Part shown: piece by piece, positions 8,319-16,705 of the stretch | How positions within the stretch are numbered: position 1 is the first letter of the stretch | How the letters are laid out: the number at the start of each line of letters is the position of its first letter | NCBI GenBank assembly: GCA_036259835.1 | Contig: DATABA010000025.1 | Coordinates: 10,737 to 74,736, forward strand | Direction of reading: 5' to 3' | Origin: JALYGK01 sp036259835 | Lineage (GTDB): Bacteria > Actinomycetota > UBA4738 | DNA length: 64,000 nucleotides | Translations under genes and position numbers: made by a program | Notes under the pieces: generated by a model | What the model was told of the DNA's origin: nothing | Databases searched by the model: none | What the model saw: only the letters and a program-made list of their open reading frames with translations

Positions 8319-8687
8319 ATGCCGTCGGGCAAGGTGCTCATCGTCGAAGACGACCCGGACCAGGCCGCGGCGCTCGGCGTTCACTTGCGAAGCTCGGGCT
8401 TCACCGTGATCACGGCCTCGGACGCCGGCGAAGCGGTTCCCGTGGCGGCGCGAGAAGGTCCGAACGTCATCCTGCTCGACCTCGGTTTGCCCGGCGGCGG
8501 GGGACTGACGGCCCTCGCGCGATTGAGGTCCATGCCTCAGACCGCCAGGACTCCAGTGCTCGTGCTGAGCGGCTCGGGCGTTGACCCCGACTGGGCGATT
8601 GCCGCGGGTGCGAATGACTACTTCGAGAAGCCAGCGGATCCGGACACTGTGATTCGGTCCATCCAGAAGTTCATCGAAGGGCCGTGA
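8319..8687 (+). CDS. Single-domain response regulator
   Basis: 122 residues, receiver domain only. The acidic pocket is VEDDPD (residues 9-13), the phospho-acceptor is Asp54 in ILLDLGLPG, and the conserved Lys is in YFEKPAD. There is no output domain, so it likely works through protein contacts or phosphotransfer. The Shine-Dalgarno is GGGGGG just upstream of the ATG. It lies convergent to a second receiver-only gene and a histidine kinase, which may be its partner, but this is inferred from proximity. Confidence 0.9.
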   Translation: MPSGKVLIVEDDPDQAAALGVHLRSSGFTVITASDAGEAVPVAAREGPNVILLDLGLPGGGGLTALARLRSMPQTARTPVLVLSGSGVDPDWAIAAGANDYFEKPADPDTVIRSIQKFIEGP

Positions 8688-8705
8688 CGCGTCGGATCCG
8701 TACGC

Positions 8706-9092
8706 TCAGTGCAGCCCGAGCAACCGGCAAGCCGTAGGCACGAGCTCATCGGGGCGCGACTTCGGCAAGTAGGCGTCCACCGAATCCTCCTCGAGAGCTT
8801 TTCGGCGGATCTCGTCGTCGCCCGTGAACAGAATGATCTTTGCGCCTGGCGCCTCCTGTTTGAGAAGCGGGGCGGCTTCGAGGCCTGTCAACGGTCCGTC
8901 CAGGTTATGGTCCAGCACGATCAAATCAGGCTCTTCCGTCCGGGCCATCACGATCGCGTCTTCGGCTGACTCGGCCTCCGCGGCGACGGAGAAGCGCGGA
9001 TCCTCGGAGAACAGCGTTCGGACGACCATGCGGCTGTCGGCGTCGTCCTCGACGATGGCGAAAACGCGAACCGCCACGGCGTCAACGGACAT
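8706..9092 (-). CDS. Single-domain response regulator
   Basis: 128 residues, receiver domain only: VEDDADS acidic pocket, phospho-acceptor Asp61 in LIVLDHNLDG, Thr in LFTGDD and Lys in AYLPKS. It starts inside the 3' end of the histidine kinase gene (11-base overlap), so the two are co-translated and this regulator is the best candidate partner of that kinase. No DNA-binding domain is present. The spacing VLDHNLDGPLTG differs a little from the usual DxxMP, as in many CheY-like relay proteins. Confidence 0.88.
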   Translation of the reverse strand: MSVDAVAVRVFAIVEDDADSRMVVRTLFSEDPRFSVAAEAESAEDAIVMARTEEPDLIVLDHNLDGPLTGLEAAPLLKQEAPGAKIILFTGDDEIRRKALEEDSVDAYLPKSRPDELVPTACRLLGLH

Positions 9093-10818
9093 GGCTTTCC
9101 TCTCTGGTGGACCGAGTCCGCGTCGATCCGTTGGCCCTCGGCAGTCGCAAGCAGAAGCACGAGCCTCGTGGGTGGTTGGGCTCATACCAGGTCGTTCCTC
9201 CGTTGGCCCGAGCAAGGCCGGCAACGATCGAAAGGCCCAGTCCCGTCCCTTTCTCGCGGTCGGTCGAGCCGTCCGGACGCGCGAACTTCTCCCACATCCG
9301 CGGGACGAAGTCTTCCGGGACACCACGCCCGTGGTCGCGAACGCGAATTTCAATCCATCCGTCGTCCTCTCTCGCTTCCACCTCGACCGGCCGCTCGCCG
9401 TACTTCAGCGCGTTCGTCACGTAGTTGGTGAGGATCCGCTCCAGATGGTCCGGGTCGGCGTGAACCGACGCTGCAGGAATCCGCGTTTGAATGCCGTTCC
9501 CGAGGTCGGCGGTTCTCCCCAAGGCTTCGTGAACGGCCCGTTGGAGATCCACGGCCTCCTTATGGACGGTGACCTGCCCGGATTCGATCCGGGAGACGGT
9601 CAGGAGGTCCTCGACCAGCCTCGCGATCCGCCGAGCGGCTCGCTCGATGGCCGCGATGAACTCTCGTTTTTGTTCGTCGCTGGTCGAGTCCCAAGTCCGC
9701 GGGATGGCGGTCACGAACCCGAGAATCGTGGAAAGCGGCCCGCGAAGGTCGTGAGAGGCGATTGCGACGAAGTCCTTGAGCGTCTGGTTCGATTCCTCGA
9801 GCTTTCGGTTCGCCGTTTCGAGTCGGTCGGCGTATTGACGAAGAGCGCTCTCCAGCTCCTTACGCCGAGTGATATCGCGCGCGATGGTCGAGGCACCGGT
9901 CACTCGCCCTTCGTGGTCTCGAAGGGGCGAGATCGTAAGGGAAACGTGGAGTGCCCGTCCGTCCTTGGTGAGGCGAACCGTCTCGAACGACTGCACCCTG
10001 TCGCCGGCGCGGATTCGTTTCATGAATCCATCGATCTCATTTCGCCGGTCGGGTGGAGCGAGGACGGTGACGGATTGACCGACGATCTCTTCCGCGGCGT
10101 ATCCGTACATCCTGACCGCCCCTTCGTTCCAGCTGGTGACGGTGCCGTCGAGACTTGTCGTCAGAACCGCGTCGTCGGTCGACTCGACCACCGCAGCAAG
10201 ACGCCTGGATCTCCCCCGAAACTCCTCGTTGAGCTTCCACGCCGCAATCGATGCGAGTCCCGCGCCGGCAATCATGAAGCCGTGGATGGCGGCCCATTTC
10301 CACGGATCCGCGATCGCGTTCGGGTGGTTGTAAACCGACTCGGGGTCGAGCGTGCCCGCCAGCCCGTGATGAATCGCCACGTACGCGACGGCGAGGAGGA
10401 AGGGAGTCCAGTCTTCGTAGAGGGAGAGCAGTACGACCATCACGAAGAAGTGGAAGTGGGCCTCGATGAAGCCACCCGACATGTGCACCAGAACAGCGGA
10501 CGAGGTCAGCAATCCGGCCGAAACGAGCCCCGCCGGGATCTTTCGGCTTCGCCACGGCAAACTGGCGAGGAGCGCGAAGCTCGCGATGATGCTCGCCTCG
10601 AAGACGCTGTGGGCTGGGCTGAACCCCTGGACCACCCCGAAGATCGCGAGCCCCGGAGCGTGGAGCCACAGGATGGCCAGCATGGCACGGTGGCGGCGTT
10701 TCCAGACATCCTCCGGAAGCGTCTGGCCCGTTGGGAGGGCGTGTTTTAGGCGTGCGCCGGCATCTGCCAGCGCTCGGTGAAGCCCGGCAGGACGAGAGAC
10801 GGAGGCGCCACGGCCCAT
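9082..10818 (-). CDS. Membrane sensor histidine kinase with PAS domain and His-rich TM sensor
   Basis: 578 residues. About five or six TM helices (residues 45-195) form the sensor, then a PAS domain (about 205-325), a short coiled coil, HisKA with phospho-acceptor His356 (ASHDLRGPL), and HATPase with N, G1 and G2 boxes (NALKYG, DHGRGVP, KGTGLGLSI). The sensor includes HMSGGFIEAHFHFFVMV and YVAIHHG: clustered His residues at the membrane edge, a pattern also seen upstream of some GGDEF and chemoreceptor proteins. The signal is unknown. It overlaps the receiver-only gene downstream. A NarL-type regulator gene lies just upstream on the same strand. Confidence 0.9.
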   Translation of the reverse strand: MGRGASVSRPAGLHRALADAGARLKHALPTGQTLPEDVWKRRHRAMLAILWLHAPGLAIFGVVQGFSPAHSVFEASIIASFALLASLPWRSRKIPAGLVSAGLLTSSAVLVHMSGGFIEAHFHFFVMVVLLSLYEDWTPFLLAVAYVAIHHGLAGTLDPESVYNHPNAIADPWKWAAIHGFMIAGAGLASIAAWKLNEEFRGRSRRLAAVVESTDDAVLTTSLDGTVTSWNEGAVRMYGYAAEEIVGQSVTVLAPPDRRNEIDGFMKRIRAGDRVQSFETVRLTKDGRALHVSLTISPLRDHEGRVTGASTIARDITRRKELESALRQYADRLETANRKLEESNQTLKDFVAIASHDLRGPLSTILGFVTAIPRTWDSTSDEQKREFIAAIERAARRIARLVEDLLTVSRIESGQVTVHKEAVDLQRAVHEALGRTADLGNGIQTRIPAASVHADPDHLERILTNYVTNALKYGERPVEVEAREDDGWIEIRVRDHGRGVPEDFVPRMWEKFARPDGSTDREKGTGLGLSIVAGLARANGGTTWYEPNHPRGSCFCLRLPRANGSTRTRSTREESHVR

Positions 10819-10866
10819 CCATTGAACAATCGGCTGGTGACAGACGCCTTTTAAGGGCGTTTCCCG

Positions 10867-11571
10867 CTAGACGCTGACGGCGCCGTGTCGGAGTCCGAAG
10901 ACGACGGCCTCAAGCTTGGAGTGGACCCCCAGCTTCGTCAGGATGTTCCGAACGTGCGTCTGCACGGTCTGCGGGCTGATGAAGAGCTTGGCGGCGATTT
11001 CTTCGTTGCGGTGGCCCTCTCCGAGGAACTGCAAGATCTCACGTTCCCGTTCGGTCAGATGGCCGAGGAGCATCTGGGCCTCCCGGCGTTCCTCGCGTTC
11101 CCTGGCCACCTGGGGAAGCAGCCGGGCCAGCTCGGTCTGGTCGATGAGGATCTCGCCGGCGGCGGCGGCCTTGACGGACGAGAGAACTGCTTCCACGCCC
11201 TCGGTCTTGCGCAGGAAGCCCGACGCTCCTGCTTCAACGGCTTCGACCAGGAGCTCTTCACTCTCGTGCGCGGTCATGATGACGACGTTTGTGGGAGGCG
11301 AGACTTTCTTAATTTCCCTTGTCGCGTCGATGCCGGAAACGGCGCCGGGGAACTGGATGTCCATCAACACGACATTGGGATGGTGCTGCTCGCAGAGGGT
11401 GATGGCTTCCTCGGGCGCATGCAGCGGCGGCGCCACGAGCCGTAGCGCGGGGTCGTTCTCGATCACGGTCCTCAGTGTGTCGGTGAGAAGCCGGTGATCG
11501 TCACAGACGAGAACCGAGATGCCATCGCGGGCAGCTTCCTCAGCCAGCATGAACTCCTTCCAGTGCAGCAT
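10867..11571 (-). CDS. NarL/LuxR-type response regulator
   Basis: 234 residues. Receiver domain with CDDHRLL and Asp71 (NVVLMDIQFPG), Thr in MTAHESEE and Lys in FLRKTEG, followed by a linker and a C-terminal LuxR HTH (LTEREREILQFLGEGHRNEE through VQTHVRNILTKLGVHSKLEA). It binds DNA after phosphorylation. An alternative ATG seven codons downstream (11550) has GGAAGGAG just ahead of it and may be the real start. The histidine kinase encoded 48 bases downstream is the likely input. Confidence 0.92.
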   Translation of the reverse strand: MLHWKEFMLAEEAARDGISVLVCDDHRLLTDTLRTVIENDPALRLVAPPLHAPEEAITLCEQHHPNVVLMDIQFPGAVSGIDATREIKKVSPPTNVVIMTAHESEELLVEAVEAGASGFLRKTEGVEAVLSSVKAAAAGEILIDQTELARLLPQVAREREERREAQMLLGHLTEREREILQFLGEGHRNEEIAAKLFISPQTVQTHVRNILTKLGVHSKLEAVVFGLRHGAVSV

Positions 11572-11616
11572 CGATCCTACTGCCAGGTGCCTTCCGTTCT
11601 GCGAATCTCATCCGCC

Positions 11617-12537
11617 ATGAGCGTCGTTCGGCCGTACCAGGTCGTGCTCTTGGTGGTCGGCGTCGTGGCGGTCTCCTTTGCGGCCATCTTCATCAGGATC
11701 GCGGATGCGCCTGCACTGTCCACCGCCTTCTACCGGAACGCCATGGCCGCCGCGTTGTTCCTCCCCCTGGTCGTGGCGCAACGCAATGAGGTGCGCCGGC
11801 TCTCGTCGCGGCAATTGGCTATCGCGTTCTTGTCGGGAGCGCTCCTCGCCATGCATTTCGCCACCTGGATCGCCTCGTTGTCGTTCACCACGGTCGCGGC
11901 GAGCGTCGTTCTGGTCACCACGTCGCCGATCTTCGTCGCCGCTGCCTCCAGGGTTCTGTTCGGCGAGCGAGTCGGAAACACCACCTTCATCGGCATTCTG
12001 ATCGGCCTGGCCGGCGCGGCGATCGTCTCGGGCGGCGATTTCGGCATTTCGAAACGCGCCGCCGCCGGAGATCTCCTGGCGTTGGCGGGGGCGATCACCG
12101 CAGCGGGTTACTTGCTCGCGGGCCGGCGGCTCCGGTCGGAGATGTCGCTGTTTGCCTACGTGGGCGTGGTGTACACGACGTGCGCCGTGTTGCTCCTTCC
12201 CGCCGCAGCGCTGGGCGGACGCCTGACCGGCTTCTCGGGCAACACGTGGTTCATGTTTGTCCTGCTCGCCGTGATCCCGCAGGCGCTCGGACATACGGTC
12301 TTCAACTACTTGTTGAAGGACATGGACGCCAGCCTCGTGGCCATCTCCATCATGGGTGAGCCCGTGGGCTCCACGCTGTTGGCACTTGCGTTCTTCGGTG
12401 AGGTTCCTCCATTGACCGCAATCGTGGGAGGCGTGCTGATTTTGATCGGGATCTATGTCGCCGTTACCAAGCAACCCAAGTCATCGATCCCACCCGGCCC
12501 AGACCTGCCCGCATCATCGGACGCAACGAACACGTGA
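11617..12537 (+). CDS. EamA/DMT-family membrane transporter
   Basis: 306 residues with about ten TM helices in two EamA repeats. The first repeat shows IFIRIADAPALSTAFYRN, the second GHTVFNYLLKDMDASLVAIS followed by MGEPVGSTLLALAFFGE, both family hallmarks. DMT transporters export or import small metabolites; the substrate is not predictable. The ATG at 11617 places the first TM directly at the N-terminus. The gene is divergent from the NarL regulator, with no recognisable operator between them. Confidence 0.88.
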   Translation: MSVVRPYQVVLLVVGVVAVSFAAIFIRIADAPALSTAFYRNAMAAALFLPLVVAQRNEVRRLSSRQLAIAFLSGALLAMHFATWIASLSFTTVAASVVLVTTSPIFVAAASRVLFGERVGNTTFIGILIGLAGAAIVSGGDFGISKRAAAGDLLALAGAITAAGYLLAGRRLRSEMSLFAYVGVVYTTCAVLLLPAAALGGRLTGFSGNTWFMFVLLAVIPQALGHTVFNYLLKDMDASLVAISIMGEPVGSTLLALAFFGEVPPLTAIVGGVLILIGIYVAVTKQPKSSIPPGPDLPASSDATNT

Positions 12538-12596
12538 CCCTTCACGAGAGCGGGAAGTGACGACCGTGTAGCGCCGCGTCGGGCTAACATTCGCGC

Positions 12597-14732
12597 ATGG
12601 GGAAAGCCCCGGTCGTCACCGACATCCGTGACAACCACGTCATCAAGCACAACCGGGCCTTCCTCCTTTCCAATCGCTTCGGCGACGTTCCCGAGGACAA
12701 TCAGGCCGCGCTCGGGCTCTATTACCGGGACACGAGGTTTCTCTCCCGGCTCGAGCTGACGCTGGATGATCTCCAGCCGCTGCTCCTTCATTCCTCGACC
12801 GAGCGCAACTACTGGCAGATCGTGGAATTGGCGTACCCCATCGCCGTCATGGACCCGCAGGGCTTCGAACAGAAGGAGAACATCGGAATCTCCCGGAGCC
12901 GTCTCCTCGCCGACTCGCTGCTCGAGCGGATCGAAGTGGCGAATTACGGATCCGCCCAACGGGAGATCCGATTGCGGCTCCAGTTCGATGCGGATTTCCT
13001 CGATGTGTTCGAGGTCCGGGGTTTGGACCGAAGGACCAGCGACCCCGGGCAGCACCAAAAGACCGATGTCACCGGCGACACTGTCACCTTCAACTACGCC
13101 GGTTCGGATGGAGTGGCCCGGTCGACCGAGATTCGCTTGTCTCCGGCACCAGAGAAACTGACCGCAAACGAAGCCGTGTTCGAGTTCACGTTGGATCACG
13201 GCGACGAAACCCATTTGACGCTCGAGATCACCCCCATCATCGACGGCGAACGACGAGCCAGTCAGGAGTATCGCGAGGCGCGCCAGGATCTCGAACAGTC
13301 CTATGCCTCCTGGCGGAAACGGTGCACGAGGTTCAAGACCGGCAACACGCAGCTCACCGGTTTCCTCGAGCGTGCCGTCATCGACCTGCGAATGCTCCTG
13401 GCGGAAGACGACGACGGGGGGTTCCGGATCGACGCGGGCGTGCCGTGGTATTCGGCGTTGTTCGGCAGGGACGCCATCCTCACGGCTTACGAGTGCCTCG
13501 GTGTTAACCCGAACATCGCGTGGGGAGTTCTTCGGGCTCTGGCCTCCCAGCAGGGAAAAGAAGACGACGACTGGCGGGAGGAGGAACCCGGAAAGATCCT
13601 CCACGAGGTGAGAGTTGGCGAGCTCGCCGGCTGCGGAGAGATTCCACACACGCCCTACTTCGGATCGGTCGACACGACTCCGCTGTGGCTCGTGCTTCTC
13701 ACCTACGCCTACGCCTGGACCGCAGACCTCGATGCCGTCCGTGAGCTGTGGCCGAACGCGCTGGCGGCTTTGGACTGGATCGACAAATACGGTGACAGCG
13801 ACGGCGACGGCTTCGTCGAATATCAGCGGAGGTCGCCACGGGGACTGGATAACCAGGGATGGAAGGACTCCTGGAACGCGCTCATTCACCCGGATGGCAC
13901 GCTTGCCGAGGGGCCGATCGCCCTGGTGGAGGTCCAGGGCTACGTGTATCAGGCCAAGGCCAGGATGGCTCCACTCGCCAGAGCGGTCGGCGACGAAGAG
14001 CTTGCCGGCCGACTCGAGCGTGAGGCGGCGGAGCTCAAGCGGAAGTTCAACGACGTCTTCTGGATGGAAGACCAGGGGTACTACGCGCTCGCTCTCGATC
14101 GGAACAAGCGACAGGTGACCACGATCACGTCGAACCCAGGACACGGCTTCTGGTCCGGCGTCATCGACGACGAGAAGGCGCCCCGCGTGGCCCGGAAGCT
14201 CGTCTCTCCCGCCCTGTCGTCTGGGTGGGGTGTTCGAACCTTGGCGTCTCGCCAACAGGTCTACGACCCCTTGGGATACCACAACGGTGCGATCTGGCCC
14301 CACGACAACGCGCTCATTGCTCATGGCCTGAAGCTCTACGGCTTCGACGTCGAGGCGATGAAGATCGTCGATCAGCTCTCGGCGGCGGGTGCCAGTTTCC
14401 CGCTTGGGCGCTACCCCGAGCTCTTCTGCGGGTTCTCCCGCGATGACGTCCCCGTTCCGGTCGAGTACCCCGTGGCGTGCCGGCCACAGGCATGGGCGAC
14501 CGGGGCTCCGCTCCTCATGGTTCGCTCCTACGGCGGGTTCACGGCGGACGCTCCTGCCGGTCGCCTGTACGTCGTACGACCCCAGCTCCCGGCGTGGCTG
14601 GACCGGGTGGACATCATCGGAATGCGGGTGGGTTCGGCGAGAGTGGACCTCAGCTTCACAGCCCGAGACGGCGTAACTGCCACGCAGGTCCCCCACAAGG
14701 AAGGTGAAGTCGAGGTGCTCATCCGCCAATGA
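12597..14732 (+). CDS. Glycogen-debranching-like amylo-alpha-1,6-glucosidase
   Basis: 711 residues. An N-terminal beta-sandwich (GDE N-terminal type, with NRAFLLSNRFGDV and YYRDTRFLSRLEL) precedes a (alpha/alpha)6 barrel with FRIDAGVPWYSALFGRDAIL, WPNALAALDWIDKYGDSDGD, LDNQGWKDSWNA and YHNGAIWPHDNALIAHGLKL. It probably trims alpha-glucans. The last bases overlap the downstream oxidase gene by four (ATGA), which couples them, although the functional link is not obvious. An ADP-glucose-pyrophosphorylase-like gene occurs elsewhere in the window, so glucan metabolism is plausible. Confidence 0.85.
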   Translation: MGKAPVVTDIRDNHVIKHNRAFLLSNRFGDVPEDNQAALGLYYRDTRFLSRLELTLDDLQPLLLHSSTERNYWQIVELAYPIAVMDPQGFEQKENIGISRSRLLADSLLERIEVANYGSAQREIRLRLQFDADFLDVFEVRGLDRRTSDPGQHQKTDVTGDTVTFNYAGSDGVARSTEIRLSPAPEKLTANEAVFEFTLDHGDETHLTLEITPIIDGERRASQEYREARQDLEQSYASWRKRCTRFKTGNTQLTGFLERAVIDLRMLLAEDDDGGFRIDAGVPWYSALFGRDAILTAYECLGVNPNIAWGVLRALASQQGKEDDDWREEEPGKILHEVRVGELAGCGEIPHTPYFGSVDTTPLWLVLLTYAYAWTADLDAVRELWPNALAALDWIDKYGDSDGDGFVEYQRRSPRGLDNQGWKDSWNALIHPDGTLAEGPIALVEVQGYVYQAKARMAPLARAVGDEELAGRLEREAAELKRKFNDVFWMEDQGYYALALDRNKRQVTTITSNPGHGFWSGVIDDEKAPRVARKLVSPALSSGWGVRTLASRQQVYDPLGYHNGAIWPHDNALIAHGLKLYGFDVEAMKIVDQLSAAGASFPLGRYPELFCGFSRDDVPVPVEYPVACRPQAWATGAPLLMVRSYGGFTADAPAGRLYVVRPQLPAWLDRVDIIGMRVGSARVDLSFTARDGVTATQVPHKEGEVEVLIRQ

Positions 14733-15829
14733 GCCTGGAATGGCCTGAAGGGGAGACCGAGACCCGGCGTCTGTCGTTGGAGGCACTCGAAGAGGCCGCG
14801 CGGCAACGGCTGCCGCAAATGGTCTTCGACTATTACGCCGGCGGGGCCGGAGACGAGTGGACGCTCAGGGAGAACCGGCGAGCGTTCGACCGTTGGGTTC
14901 TTCGCCCACGGTTTCTGGTGGACGTGTCGAGCCCCGACCTCCGAACGACCGTCCTCGGTCAAGAAGTTCCGTTCCCCATCCTCATCGCGCCGACCGCCCT
15001 TCAACGCCTTGCCCACCCCGACGGAGAGCTCGCGACGGCACGGGCGGCTGCGAGCGTGGGCGCGTTGATGGTCGTCTCGACCATCGCCAGCGTGCGGCTC
15101 GAGGACATCGCTCGGACCGGCGTGCATCGGTGGTTTCAGCTGTACATCCACAAGGATCGCGACCTCACCGCCGAGCTCGTCAAGCGTGCCGACGCCGCCG
15201 GCTATGCCGCAATCGTGGTGACGGTCGACACGCCGTTCCTCGGGAGACGGATGCGGGACGAACGAAACCGGTTCGCCCTGCCGCCGGGCATCGGTCTGGC
15301 CAACCTGGCTGGGGTCCCCCTTCCCACAGACCCGGGCTCGAGTCTGTTCAGGTATTTCGCCTCTCAGCTCGATCCGGCTCTGACGTGGGAGGACATCGCG
15401 TGGGTCAGGTCCCTTTCACCGCTTCCCGTCGTCGTGAAGGGCGTACTGACGCCCGAGGACGCGGTGTTGTCCGTCGAAGCGGGAGTGGATGCGCTCATCG
15501 TCTCGAACCACGGAGGCAGACAACTGGACGGTGTGCTTGCCTCGATCGACGCGCTGCCAAGTGTTGCCGAAGCCGTTGACGGACGGGTCGAAGTGCTCAT
15601 GGACAGCGGAGTTCGCCGGGGGACCGATGTATTGAAGGCGCTCGGGCTCGGGGCCCGCGCGGTCCTGGTTGGTCGGCCGCTCCTGTGGGGCCTCGCGACA
15701 GGAGGAGAGGAAGGAGTCCGAAGGGTTCTGGACTCGATGCGGGACGATCTCGCCCTGTCACTCGCGCTGGCCGGGCGGTCATCGGTTGAGGGGATCGATC
15801 GTTCGCTGGTTGCCCCGGCTCCCGGGTGA
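14729..15829 (+). CDS. FMN-dependent alpha-hydroxy-acid dehydrogenase/oxidase
   Basis: 366 residues. Family landmarks are FDYYAGGAGDEWTLREN, the FMN-contact segment LIAPTALQRLAHPDGE, VVTVDTPFLGRRMRDERN, VVKGVLTPEDA, and the active-site VSNHGGRQLDG with the catalytic His and Arg. It oxidises an L-2-hydroxy acid (lactate, glycolate or mandelate type). The ATG overlaps the stop of the debranching gene. A hairpin followed by T7 sits at its end, so transcription probably stops there before the peptide locus. Confidence 0.9.
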   Translation: MSLEWPEGETETRRLSLEALEEAARQRLPQMVFDYYAGGAGDEWTLRENRRAFDRWVLRPRFLVDVSSPDLRTTVLGQEVPFPILIAPTALQRLAHPDGELATARAAASVGALMVVSTIASVRLEDIARTGVHRWFQLYIHKDRDLTAELVKRADAAGYAAIVVTVDTPFLGRRMRDERNRFALPPGIGLANLAGVPLPTDPGSSLFRYFASQLDPALTWEDIAWVRSLSPLPVVVKGVLTPEDAVLSVEAGVDALIVSNHGGRQLDGVLASIDALPSVAEAVDGRVEVLMDSGVRRGTDVLKALGLGARAVLVGRPLLWGLATGGEEGVRRVLDSMRDDLALSLALAGRSSVEGIDRSLVAPAPG

Positions 15830-15839
15830 CCATTTTTTT
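15814..15839 (+). terminator. Putative intrinsic terminator after the hydroxy-acid oxidase
   Basis: A short stem CCCGG/CCGGG with loop CTC is followed six bases later by seven T residues. The stop codon of the oxidase lies just after the stem. The stem is only five base pairs, so strength is uncertain, but the position separates the metabolic pair from the peptide cluster. Confidence 0.5.
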
Positions 15840-15971
15840 GATCAATCCAAGCTAGTCCTCACGAGGGCTGCGGGCGTTTAGGGCCTCCAGGCAGGGGAAA
15901 CCCTTAATTCATACGCACGGATCGGGGGAACCTCCCGTACGGGAGGAGAGGCGCTCAATCAAGGGACCCAT
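15830..15971 (+). promoter_or_regulatory. Leader region of the peptide cluster with a perfect palindrome
   Basis: This 142-base region precedes the first peptide gene. It holds a 16-base perfect palindrome CCTCCCGTACGGGAGG at 15931-15946, preceded by CGGGGGAA. The region can fold into several GC-rich hairpins. It should contain the cluster promoter, but I cannot assign -35 and -10 boxes. It may be a dimeric repressor operator or part of a structured leader. Confidence 0.5.
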
Positions 15972-16163
15972 ATGCGAAAGGTGATTCGAAAGCGCATTCG
16001 CTATGACAAGGACGGCGTCCAGGTGCGGGGCGACGTGCAGGCCGCCATCGCGACCAACGTGGGTCGCAAGAGGACGAGCACCTCGGTCAAGAGCACCCAG
16101 CGCATCGTTCAAAGATCCAGCAGCAAGAACGTTGGGGGAAAGGAGGAGAGGCCAAAGGACTAA
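15972..16163 (+). CDS. Small basic peptide, first gene of the peptide cluster
   Basis: 63 residues with 18 Lys/Arg and 6 Asp/Glu. No signal peptide, TM segment or cysteine. Residues 22-30 (VQAAIATNV) and Gln43 align in exact register with the C-terminal part of the three acidic peptides downstream (VNAAVAANV, then Gln 20 residues after the first N/Q). It therefore appears to be a charge-inverted relative of those peptides. The ATG lies 25 bases after the palindrome; GAGGAGAGG is rather far upstream to be its ribosome site. I do not recognise a named family. The function is unknown; a structural partner of the acidic peptides is a guess. Confidence 0.68.
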   Translation: MRKVIRKRIRYDKDGVQVRGDVQAAIATNVGRKRTSTSVKSTQRIVQRSSSKNVGGKEERPKD

Positions 16164-16178
16164 TTCGCGAAACGCGAA
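16164..16178. repeat. Small inverted repeat between the first two peptide genes
   Basis: TTCGCG-AAA-CGCGAA is a perfect six-base inverted repeat directly after the stop of the basic peptide gene. It is too short and lacks a T-tract for a terminator. It could be an mRNA-stabilising or processing hairpin. Confidence 0.35.
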
Positions 16179-16216
16179 CCAGAGGCGCCCTCGAAAAGGA
16201 ACAGGAGGTGAGTTGA

Positions 16217-16438
16217 ATGGGTGGTGCGAAGCAAAGCGGTGACGAGTACCGCCGTCTGACCAAGGAAGACCTCGAGTCCCTGGCGGGCGAGGCTCTTCCC
16301 GAACGCGCGGCCATGTCACTCATCAACGCCAACATCGCAATTCCTGTGAACGCGGCGGTCGCGGCGAACGTCCTTTCGGACGACGCCATCGCCTACGCCG
16401 AGGCGGCACAGGACACCCCCATCGATCAGAGCAGCTGA
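16217..16438 (+). CDS. Acidic repeat-family peptide A (candidate precursor)
   Basis: 73 residues, preceded by AGGAGGTGAG. The N-terminal part EYRRLTKEDLESLAGE and the block LPERAAMSLINAN are shared nearly identically with the two following genes. The C-terminal part is low-complexity Ala/Val/Asn: Asn45-x-A-x-A-x-Asn51-V, then AIAYAEAAQ with Gln65, ending IDQSS. There is no signal peptide and no Cys. The two-part layout (charged leader-like half, simple core-like half) and three tandem copies next to a membrane peptidase suggest a precursor peptide. The product and its modification, if any, are unknown. Confidence 0.72.
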   Translation: MGGAKQSGDEYRRLTKEDLESLAGEALPERAAMSLINANIAIPVNAAVAANVLSDDAIAYAEAAQDTPIDQSS

Positions 16439-16463
16439 GCTCAGGGGACGAAAGGAGAACGCA

Positions 16464-16676
16464 ATGACGAAGGAGCAAGAGGAATACAGGAAGCTGACCA
16501 GAGAGGATCTGGAGAAGATCGCAGGGGAGCCGCTTCCAGAGCGCGCCGCCATGTCGCTCATCAATGCGAACGTGGCCGCTCCCGTAAACGCGGCGCTCGC
16601 CCTGAACGTGCTCTCCGACGACTCGGTGGCCATCGCCAACGCCGAGCAGGACGCCACCATCGACCAGAGCAACTAG
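16464..16676 (+). CDS. Acidic repeat-family peptide B (candidate precursor)
   Basis: 70 residues, with GAAAGGAG upstream of the ATG. It aligns end to end with peptides A and C: EYRKLTREDLEKIAGE, the block LPERAAMSLINANVAAPVN, then ALALNVLSDDSVAIANAEQ and a C-terminal IDQSN. Asn42 and Gln62 keep the same 20-residue spacing. The segment from VAAPVN to AEQ also aligns with residues 98-123 of the secreted protein encoded at 18837. No signal peptide is visible, so export would need a dedicated route. Confidence 0.72.
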   Translation: MTKEQEEYRKLTREDLEKIAGEPLPERAAMSLINANVAAPVNAALALNVLSDDSVAIANAEQDATIDQSN

Positions 16677-16705
16677 CTCTGCAAGGGATGGGGGAGGAAA
16701 TCGAA

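Noticed and set aside
10837..10858. ACGCC/GGCGT hairpin between NarL regulator and histidine kinase
   Set aside because: Only five base pairs and no T-tract in the right direction.
15895..15971. Possible c-di-AMP (ydaO-type) riboswitch before the peptide cluster
   Set aside because: CTTAATTC and CGGGGGAACC recall the start of that motif, but the downstream GGTGAATC and the later conserved blocks are missing, so I list only a palindrome and leader. A covariance-model scan would settle it.
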